Source: Pisolithus tinctorius (lineage: Eukaryota > Basidiomycota > Agaricomycetes > Boletales > Pisolithaceae). Taken from it: 64,000 bases of DNA. How positions within the stretch are numbered: position 1 is the stretch's first letter; every line of letters starts with the position of its first letter. A model generated the notes under the pieces. It did not search any database and had not been told where the DNA came from. It saw nothing but the letters and a program-made list of their open reading frames with translations. The position numbers and the translations under genes are program-made. Where the stretch lies: contig JANFAH010000004.1 in assembly GCA_024663395.1 (NCBI GenBank), forward strand, positions 1,798,001-1,862,000, read 5' to 3'. Below are positions 55,722 to 64,000 of this stretch, one piece after another.

Positions 55722-58351
55722 ATGCATTCCCCGGCTCCTTCCACGCCATCCCACTCGTCCTGGAAGTCTGTCTTTCGTCTACCAAGCTCCTCCAAGAAGC
55801 ATTCAACCAATGGGAATGTACCGGCACTCGCTGTCGATTGCAACTCCCGTACGATATCTGCACCACTGCAACCGGTTAAGAAGTCTGTTGGGCCGGTGAC
55901 ACCCAGCCCTTCCCTCTCACCTTGTACACTGCAGTCTGGGGACCAGCGTTCTTCCTACAATTCGTCCTTCACACTATCGAGCGACTCCAACACCGGAGTT
56001 GCGCCAAAACCGTTCGATTCACGGGTGAATTCCTGTCCATCGCAGCAGTCTGTCCAACCATCTGCAGCGTTGAACGGCTGCGCGAATGGCATGGCTGCAA
56101 CCGTGCATAGTCATGCACGCCCGCGCACGAAATCGGAAAAGATGCGTCTGAACCTAAGTCGCGCTCCACTACCGCCGCCGTCCAGTTTTCTCGCTCCCGC
56201 GGTCTCACAGCAATCATCTCCTCAGTCGGCTGGGGCAGCGCATTCGCGTCCAGGACCACTGTCTCCGAAGGCGATGAGTGCGTCTGCTACCCGCTTTATC
56301 CGTCGCGTTGCTTCCGCCCCGAACGCTAAACACCTTTTTTCGTCTGGTGCGCGATCGGGGGTACCCACCAAGAATGGGCTCCTGGCACCGGCAGAAGTCG
56401 TTTCTCCGGCACCTGTTAATGGACAGCGCCAGTCGTTGGAGAAAGGCGACGACTCTCTTGAAACCTCATCGTCGGGTTCATCCAGAACACGGCATGATCG
56501 ATATCAATTTCCCGGCATTCCAAAGTCGAGGATGCCAAACAATAATACAACTAATAGCAATGGCAAGGCATCCTTCCGAAGAACGTATTCCAGTAATTCT
56601 ATCAAAGTGCGATCGGTAGGTTTCCGAGGCGCATATGCGATAGTGTGACAAATTGTTGTCTGTAGGTTGAAGTCGGGCCGTCCAGTTTTCTTAAAGTCAA
56701 GATGTTAGGGAAAGGTGACGTCGGTCGTGTGTACCTCGTGCGTGAAAAGAAGTCCGATAAACTGTACGCCATGAAAGGTGATTTTCAACTTCTCGATCGT
56801 ATGCCCGAGGCGTGCCCCTTATTTTCTTTTTTTCTTTCTTTCGATCTCAGTTCTCTCGAAGAAGGAAATGATCGAGCGCAAGAAGATCAAGCGAGCGTTG
56901 ACGGAGCAAGAAATTCTCGCCACGTCGAACCATCCGTTCATAGTGACACTATACCACTCCTTTCAGTCAGAGGAATACCTTTACTTCTGCATGGAGTACT
57001 GCATGGGAGGCGAGTTTTTCCGAGCCCTTCAAACGCGGCCAGGGAAATGCCTTTCCGAGGACGGGTCACGGTTTTATGCGGCTGAAGTGGTGGCTGCCCT
57101 CGAGTATTTGCACTTAAACGGCTTCATATACCGTGATCTGAAACCCGAAAGTAAGTTCTGCTGCTGTGTCGCGCGGCGCGAACTCTAAACGTCTACTATG
57201 CCATGTCCATTCTTATGGATACATTGCTTCTTCAGATATCCTTCTTCATCAATCGGGCCACATCATGTTGTCGGATTTTGATCTGGCGAAACAGTCTGGA
57301 CATCCCGGAGGACGACCTGCCACCATTCACCAGTCGGAGCCCAACGGGGTAATGACATTACCTTTTACTTTATTCGCCACCCGGTTGACTCCATGCGGCG
57401 CTGTCTGCCTGGTGTTTCCTAGATCCCCATAATCGATACGATGTCGTGTACAGCGGATTTTCGGACTAATTCTTTTGTCGGCACCGAAGGTTAGTTGATT
57501 CTGGGCTATTCCCCGTTAGGGTGTATGCCGTCGAGCTAACTTTATTGCTTCGTACAAATGCAGAATATATTGCACCTGAAGTTATCGCTGCGCAAGGTCA
57601 TACGGCTGCAGTGGACTGGTGGACGCTTGGTATACTGATCTACGAGATGATCGTGAGTTGAAACACACCTTTTTTATTGACCAAGGAGAGATGCGCTGAT
57701 ACACATCCATGTGCGATTGTGGCCTATTTTGGGATTGCTGTAGTTTGCCACGACGCCGTTCAAGGGGAAGGAGCGGAATGATACTTTTAACAATATACGG
57801 TTATTGCCAGTACATTTCCGGGATACCCCCAGGATATCTAGGTTTGTGGTGCTTGCGTTGATGGTGGAGTGATGGTGAGCTGATGGGCATGTGGTTAAGT
57901 GCATGCAAAGATATCGTTATTCGGCTGCTGGACAAGGATGAGCGCAGTCGGTTAGGGAGCAGGAGCGGTGCAAGCGAAGTGAAACAACATAAATGGTTTG
58001 CAAAGATCAGCTGGGGTCTTTTGCGTCACACGCGGCCTCCGGTGCGTTTAGATTTCCCCCTATTTCATAATTGCGTGGGCGACTCGCCGGCCGGGGATGA
58101 TTTGCCCGCCTGGTGGAGTACTCATAGACTGCGTTGAACAGATCGTTCCGGCAGCGTCGAACGGTGCAGACGCGATGAACTTCCGGCATCTGAAGGAGTC
58201 TAACTCGCTGCACCTTGAAAATCAGACCGGTTTGCGGACGAGGGCATCGCCCAGCACGGCGGGGTATGATGATGGGATGGACATGTCTCCCGGCAGAGAT
58301 CTGTTTGGTGCATTCAACAGTGTTACGATCCACTATGATGGGGAAAGTTGA
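55722..58351 (+). CDS. nrc2: Nrc2/Fpk1-type AGC protein kinase
   Basis: AGC kinase of the fungal Nrc-2/Kin82/Fpk1 group, which controls phospholipid flippases and polarity. A disordered Ser/Pro-rich N-terminus of about 300 residues precedes the catalytic domain: [20 protein letters not shown], the lysine in [75 protein letters not shown] (DFD in place of DFG, as is usual here), then an insert before [20 protein letters not shown] and [34 protein letters not shown] completes the lobe. The ATG at 55722 is used because the upstream frame lacks one. The C-terminus ([15 protein letters not shown]) has an acidic-aromatic end in place of a clear hydrophobic motif. About nine introns. Confidence 0.9.
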
Positions 58352-59441
58352 AGAGTCGTGGGCCATTGTTCTAGGTCCTCGGTATCTCTTTGTGGTGGAG
58401 ACCATCAAGGACTGATACAGATGGGCGGTGGTTTTCTTCCCTACCTTTTGGACGGGGCTGTATCGGCCGGTTTGTCTGTTTCTGGTTGATAATGCGCCAT
58501 TTTTGATTCCCTTTTTCTTTTTTTTCTTTTTCCGCTGGAGATAACGACGGTTCAACTGTATAATTTGGCATTGCACGCACATATCGCACAATATCTTTCG
58601 CTGCTAGCACTTTTCTTTTTTTTTTTTTTCATTTCGGTTTCATTATTGGATGGATATACTCTACGACACGATGCTCATATAGATGACGACGGGTTTAATT
58701 GAAACGACGGTGGACATACAGGGGTGATGAGAGGGAGAATACATGTTCCTTGCTCGCCGCGGACAAGGTTTCAGCCGGCCCGCGAGATTGTTGAAGGCTA
58801 AGTGGTGGCAGCGGAAGGCGGAGTGCTTTCTTGGTATGTCCAGAACGGGCTAGCGCGATACAAACGCGGTTAATTTGCAAATCGGCGCAGAGACCCCGGA
58901 GACCGCTGGTGATATTAAAAGATGCCGTGACTGAGAGCCTGTCCAGCACACGCGGAGACCACAAGCCTAGAGTGAGCAGAAAGAGAGAGAGACAGGGAGA
59001 GAGAAAGGGCAGCGGACATTGGCGAGAGGTCACATGAAAACAGCGTGGTGCCAGAACAGGCCTACCTCGGCGCCGAGGGTCTGGCGAGGGTGGCCAGATA
59101 TGGAAAATGAAGAGCTTGTGTGTGCATGTATGGGGGCTGAGTGATTTCCGAGCCGCGGCTTGGTGTCATTACGTATATATGATAGGGTCACGTAAGACTA
59201 TTTTCGGTGAAGAGGGCTTCTCCACCGAGGTTGTGGTTTTGAACTGGGACGGCCATTTACGATCGAAGGAACGCAGCTTTGTTGTTGTCGTCCTCGTCCC
59301 CTCGTCGTCGTCGCCGGCGGTGTCTGTGTTTTTTCTTCTTATAATCCTTCTACCACTTTCCTTTACCCTTTATATATACCCCATCCCTCGCTGATACCCG
59401 CTTCTCCCCACTCTCTTACACGCCTCGCTCACGTCCTCGAC
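58352..59441. other. Promoter region of the HSF-type gene
   Basis: About 1.1 kb without a supportable gene. T-rich runs occur near 58510 and 58616, and a CT-rich segment runs from about 59290 to the ATG at 59442. Confidence 0.45.
59371..59378 (+). promoter_or_regulatory. TATA-like element of the HSF-type gene
   Basis: TATATATA lies 64 bp before the ATG at 59442 within a pyrimidine-rich leader. Its spacing suits a core promoter with a short 5' leader; assignment is inferred. Confidence 0.45.
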
Positions 59442-61246
59442 ATGCAAGACATCTACGCTCCCTCCTTCCATCCACGTCCCCCCTACTCCTCCTCCCCCTG
59501 CTACTCCCCCAACGACTCTCCCCCGGAAGACAGCCCCTCTGTCCCTCTCAAAATGCACGAACAGCAGCCTCTCCCCCACAAGTCAGAGTCAAAACCCCAG
59601 GCGACCTTTCTCACCAAGCTATATGCGTACGCATCTCACTCACTCACTCACTCTTTCCCTTCTTCGCTTACCGACCCCCCTCCCTCCTGCAGTCTCCTCG
59701 AGCGTCCAGAGAACCACCACATGATCAGATGGGATCCTGCTGGCGAGCATATCATCGTGGAACGACCTGAGCAACTCGCCCTGCACGTCCTCCCGACCGT
59801 CTACCGTCAGTCAAGGTTTGCGAGCTTCTCTCGGCAACTAAACGTGCGTGCTTCTTTCCCCCGTCTGCCATACATTCATTTCATTCTTCCCTTCCGCAGA
59901 TCTATGGCTTTATGCGCAAAGTAAACCTCCGCAACGTCGACCCCGCCATCGATGATCCCGATGCGAGCACTTGGTGTAAGCTCCCCCTCTCCTCACACCC
60001 CCATTTTCTCCGTGATTAACATCTTCCAGCCCATCCCACCCTCAATCGCCACTCTCCCCCCGAGGTCGTCGCAAACTTCAAACGCCGCGTTCCCCCGCGT
60101 CTGCCTAAACCCAGGAAACGCGAGTCCCAGGAGACGCCTACAATTCCTCCCCCTCGCTCTGCCATTGGCGTCGCTCCTGTGCCCCTCTCTGTCCCTCCTC
60201 CCATCGGCGCAAGAAATGGCTCGTTCACCGGTCGGGCCCGTGGTTTCTCTGCTCCTGGCTCGTTCACTCCTCTCAGCCAAGGAGGCGCTGCAGGCTGGGG
60301 CACCTCGTATCCTCGTGCAGCATTGCCCCCGCTCGCTGTGCCTCCTGCCCTTTCTCACCAGAACCTGTACGGCCAATCCATCTCCCCGGCAGAGGAATCC
60401 CCCTCCACCCAGTTCAGCGCCATGGCACCGGGAACGGGTTATGCGACTAACCAGGTCACTACGTCCCAGTACTCGTATCCGGAACCCAGCTGGTCGTTCT
60501 CTCCAAACAGCTCGGCGTCGAGTCACTCTGGCAGCCTGTCTTCCCTTTTGAACCCTCCTGCGAGCAACGGTTTCAGCACACGTCCAAACCCGACGATCAA
60601 CACGTCTTATACTTCGTATCCTGCCGTGCCCATGCACAGTGACCATACCCCTCCGTCTTTGTCGCCGGATACCCACAGCCGTCCTACGACAGGTTACTCG
60701 ATCTCTTCGGTGTCGTCGTTGCCGTACGAGGAGTCCCCTCACCATGCATACCCACACGGCGAGTTCTCCCGTCCTGGCTCGAGCCATCACAGGCAAGATT
60801 CCCCTACATCCCGCCCGTCGTCGTCGTCGAAGCAGTATGGGCCGAGTTCCTTGAGCATTCGTCGTCCACGTCGCCATAGCCAGGCGATCAGCCCATACCC
60901 CTCGCCATATGACCACCATGCGTCAGAACGGCCTTCGTCTTCGCCACAGCCTGCTGATGACCACAACGTAAGCATGTCCCGTGTGCGCAGCGTGACACAA
61001 CTGTCCTCTGTTGACCCGTACGGGTTTCCCTCGGCTCATGCCGACTTCGCTTATTCCGCCGTCGATTCGATGGACTGTCGGGGTGGATGGGGCCAGCATG
61101 CACAAGCTGGCCAACGCCCTTCTACGAGCGCATCGTCTATCAGTGGGGCCTCACATACGTCGTCGTCGCAGGCAAACACGCCGCCGCTGAATGATGGATA
61201 TGCGGAGACGAGCATCAATCGCTGTGAGTTTCTGTGGCACAACTGA
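59442..61246 (+). CDS. HSF-type DNA-binding transcription factor
   Basis: Transcription factor with one heat-shock-factor-type winged helix. After a Ser/Pro-rich start come FLTKLYA, then (intron at about 59624-59693) LLERPENHHMIRWDPAGEHI, LALHVLPTVYRQSRFASFSR, QLN, and (after an intron) IYGFMRKVNLRNVDPAIDDP. The recognition helix with FASFSRQLNIYGF is intact. The domain ends around SHPTLNRHSPPEVVANFKRR. The remaining 350 residues are Ser/Pro/Tyr-rich with no trimerisation coiled coil visible, so it is unlike Hsf1 and closer to fungal Sfl1/Skn7-like regulators. The listed stop assumes the last donor (GTGAGT near 61224) is not used; if it is, a short further exon ends near 61314. Confidence 0.85.
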
Positions 61247-63294
61247 TCCCATACGGCGTGACTTACTGACAGGTAGTTTGAACCAGTCTCACCTGACTTT
61301 GGAATCGTGCCATTGAACGATCATCTACCCTCGCAATATACCAAGCCGACACGCGAACTTTAGAAGTCGGCATTTCGCGGGGTTGTTAGAACGAGTGCTG
61401 CACGTTGGTTGCACGACTGCTCAAGTCCAGATGTTGGACGATGATTCACGCTTTTGTCGCCTGTTTTTTTGTTTTTGTTTTGTTTTTTTCTGTTCTCTTG
61501 TTTTTTTTTTTTTTTTGCACTGATGACCACCTCTCCTTTCTTCCATGGTTGATTTTTTCTTGCTTCGTTATTGTGAAGCACTTGTTTGAAACGAAATTGG
61601 AAATGCCCCGTCCGTTCATTATTATATTTTCCACGACTCACCCATCCATCGATATCCAGTTCTCGCCTTGCATTGCTTCCCTCATCTGTCCATTCTGTCG
61701 TGTATACCTCTTTGCCATCTCATCTGTATCAAACGTCCCATCCATACACTTTCTGATACCTCGCGCTCTCTCATTTCGGTTCTTTTTCTGTCACTCTGGC
61801 TATGCTTATACGGTTACCCGTACACTGTTACCCCCGATCTTTGATATCCCAGTTGGCTTTCTGCGTCCCGCGCAATCACCCTCGTGAGTTGGTTATATGA
61901 TTGACCCCAAAATGGTCGTCAACCCAAGTTGGCCATGGATCGGATCTCGATTCGTGGAGTACGTATGAATCTGTCCCACCAGAATTCTGATCGGGATGGG
62001 AGCCTGCCCAACGGAGTCACGTACGTAAATTTATCCCTCAGCTGCTCGTGTGTCCATTGGCTCGCGGCATTATTATTACACTCAGTTGGTTGGTTTGTCC
62101 CTGTGTGGGTTTGTGGTAGCTTGTTGAGATGATGATCTTGCTCGTTTTCCTGCTGATATGATGGGAACCACGAACGACAAACTTGTCTATGATACTTCTG
62201 CATTCTGTTGTACGAGCGTGATGTGACTTTGCTGACTGTCACCAAAGGGGGAGAGAACTACTGGCATGATGTGCCTCAGGCTAGCTCTTATTGTTTGAGG
62301 TTCCGGGCACGATTTCGGCTCAAGCTCTTCATTTTAACGTTCAAAGCCAAGTTCATGTCACTTGGCGGGCGGCACCAGGCGGTACCGTCTTTATTCTTCT
62401 TCCATTGCGAATAATACACGGTCGGCGCCCGTGGCCTGTTCCATGAAATCGTTGCGTGTCGCGGAAAGCCGTCTGTGCCACGGGTAGGAATGGTGCATGT
62501 TGCTGGGCAAGATCATAATAATGGACAAACACAGCAAGGGCCATACAGCAAGGTTCAGTCCTTCAGCAACACGGTGGCGTAACTTCATAACAGACACTGC
62601 CATCCTGCATTATCACATGCACAGGGGGGGGTTACACTTACATTAACTTGGTGTGCGTCCTGTAGGGCCAGCGGCGTATCAGCACGCATGCACGGTGACT
62701 GGACCGTTCTATTAGGAGCAGCGCTTGCTGTTTATGCGAGTACTGGTTGGTTGTAGTCATATGTGGCCGTCTGCCCGGCACCATCTTCACGATCATGCCA
62801 ACATAAATGGCGTGTACTCCATTTTCATCTCGACCCCTATTAACGCAGCTGGTGTTCTTTTTTTGCAATCTGCACAGTATCAGAGGGCACTGACATGATA
62901 GGATTGCTACTGACAATAGACTAAACGAGGGAGACCGTTGACAGGCCAAAAGAGCAACGGTGTACACCAAAGAGTAAGTCAAATTAAGCACGAGGTAAAC
63001 CGTGACTGAACGAGAGTAGACGAAATGAAACTTGTTGTCGGTAGGAGGGGGGAAAAAAATACACCCTTGATATCAGCAAGGTAAGGCGGTTACATACATA
63101 CACGATTGATGAATGAGTGTGTTGTGTGTCCATCTATTGGCAGGTTATGTGCCCTAGGAAAAGGAGCGTGAGGGGAAAAATCGCGCACAACCTCTGTATA
63201 ATGTCCGAAAGAACGTCCCATGGTTTGTTTGTCTTTTTCTTTTCTTTTTTTCTCTCTATCCGTTATGAAACAAGTAAGGCACACCTGGTCCGCA
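61247..63294. other. 2-kb intergenic stretch
   Basis: Pyrimidine-rich and T-rich runs dominate 61450-61560, probably 3' flank of the HSF-type gene. Short frames elsewhere (for example 62638-62991 on -) show no family or splice chain. No repeat or RNA gene is seen. Confidence 0.4.
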
Positions 63295-64000
63295 TCACCG
63301 TGCCGAGATGGGGTGGGAGGGCGTAAGGTGAGCTTCGGACATGTTTTCCCTGGAAGGAGGGAGACGACTGTATGGATGTAACTCTGCTTCTTCGTCCACA
63401 GAGGAATCAAGGGCTAGGAACGCCACCCGTTCCTCGGACGCGCTAGCGCCCACGTCTGCTTCGTCCTCTAGTTCATCATCTACAGCTCGACGTGCGACCC
63501 AGCTGATGTAGATAAACAGTACTACGCAGAGCATGATGCCGCCCGCCGTCCACACTTGGCTCCATCCACTCTCATCGGGTGCGACTTGATGTGTGCTGAA
63601 AGAACGGATTCCTGCACCGATGCTGGTGTGTACGATCACTTTGAAGAGGGAGAGAGCGGTACATATCACGTAAGTCTTCATCTCTAGCGTCGGAGTCGCC
63701 GCAAGAAGTGCATTTAGGACATTATACGGATACGGGGCCAATCTAACCAAGAACAGGAGTGATGGCTTGCGTTCGATGGCACGTACGGCTCGACAGAGGC
63801 CACGTGTGGACTGCAGCCATCGAGCGATGGGTTCACGTAGAAACGTACGCGATAAGGAGAAGACGACGATGGCGCCTGATAATGCTGCCGAGTATGAGAT
63901 GATCGCGCCAGTCCACGGACCAAATGTATATCCAGACAATGTGATCAGCGTGGAGTACAGTGGGAGAGGGGCTGCACGAGGGAGAGAGAATTTCCGAGGG
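63295..64000 (-). CDS. TVP38: TVP38/TMEM64-type membrane protein, 5' part off window
   Basis: Multi-pass membrane protein of the SNARE-associated/DedA-like VTT family; yeast Tvp38 is a Golgi protein and human relatives are lipid scramblases. Reading from the right edge after an acceptor TCGTGCAG: PLPLYSTLITLSGYTFGPWT then GAIISYSAALSGAIVVFSLS, REPIARWLQST, LLFLVRLAPYPYNVLNALLA, TPTLEMKTYVICTALSLFKV, and GAGIRSF. Then a last helix, WTAGGIMLCVVLFIYISWVA, and an acidic cytosolic tail. The G-x-x-x-G, R-L-x-P-x-P-Y and F-K motifs of the family are present. The N-terminal exons lie beyond the window. Confidence 0.88.
   Translation of the reverse strand, partial: PRKFSLPRAAPLPLYSTLITLSGYTFGPWTGAIISYSAALSGAIVVFSLSRTFLREPIARWLQSTRGLCRAVRAIERKPSLLFLVRLAPYPYNVLNALLAATPTLEMKTYVICTALSLFKVIVHTSIGAGIRSFSTHQVAPDESGWSQVWTAGGIMLCVVLFIYISWVARRAVDDELEDEADVGASASEERVAFLALDSSVDEEAELHPYSRLPPSRENMSEAHLTPSHPISAR

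Noticed and set aside
59993..60919. Long minus-strand open frame of 308 codons
   Set aside because: It lies opposite the HSF-type gene, is Arg-rich with no motif, and is explained by the codon bias of the real gene on the + strand.
61440..61530. Poly-T tracts as a possible retroposon tail
   Set aside because: No coding relic or target-site duplication is visible next to them; pyrimidine runs are common in flanks here.

Overview
The window reads as nuclear chromosome from a mushroom-type basidiomycete (Agaricomycetes). Genes are packed on both strands and cut by many short GT..AG introns, most of about 45-60 nt. Several families are typical of that class: a tyrosine-kinase-like (TKL) kinase with a fungal four-helix N-terminus, a DUF6593 protein, a bZIP-DUF3425 factor, an Inn1/Fic1-type C2 protein and a GH128 glucanase. 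I see no rRNA, tRNA, CRISPR array or intact transposon. The genus cannot be told from sequence alone.

Layout. 1-6.2 kb: the 3' part of an Srk1/RCK-type MAPK-activated kinase (-), a NIPA magnesium transporter (-) and the COPII exchange factor SEC12 (+). 6.3-11.3 kb: core nuclear and mitochondrial genes, namely TAF9 (-), the Fe-S scaffold ISU1 (+), the U4/U6 splicing factor PRP31 (-), a possible tiny gene overlapping the PRP31 start, and SmG (-). 11.5-20.1 kb: an intronless RGG-rich protein (+), MDM10 (-), a TKL kinase with an MLKL-like N-terminus (-), a RecA-fold protein resembling SWSAP1 with a ruined P-loop (+), PKR1 (+), GINS subunit PSF3 (-) and a small mitochondrial protein (+). 20.2-30.9 kb: the TFIIIC tau95 subunit (+), ribosomal protein eL29 with a 12-nt exon (-), isopropylmalate isomerase LEU1 (+), a disordered protein (+), the C2 cytokinesis protein (+) and a small two-helix membrane protein (-). 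32-38 kb: a WD40 protein (-), then a stretch where I could not thread one frame through the coding blocks, possibly a decaying beta-propeller gene. 38-48.8 kb: uL11m (+), DUF6593 (+), an AhpD-like protein (-), GH128 (-), a two-RRM protein (+), a GPATCH11 homologue (+), a Ser/Pro-rich unknown (-) and RPB12 (+). 49-51.4 kb is nearly empty. 51.4-64 kb: bZIP-DUF3425 (+), uS14m (-), a one-helix small protein (+), unresolved coding blocks (-), an Nrc2/Fpk1-type AGC kinase (+), an HSF-type transcription factor (+), a 2-kb gap, and the 3' part of a TVP38-type membrane protein (-).

The gene set is mostly housekeeping: transcription (TAF9, TFIIIC, RPB12), splicing (PRP31, SmG), replication (PSF3), translation (eL29, uL11m, uS14m), mitochondria (ISU1, MDM10) and membrane traffic (SEC12, PKR1, TVP38). 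Neighbours are not organised as a pathway. Divergent pairs with short shared promoters (TAF9/ISU1, TKL kinase/SWSAP1-like, eL29/LEU1, uS14m/small membrane protein) and close convergent pairs (PKR1/PSF3) dominate. The most unusual items are the MLKL-like kinase, the SWSAP1-like protein, the small ORF overlapping PRP31 and the disrupted propeller region near 35-36.5 kb. All gene models were spliced by eye, so exon ends are predictions.
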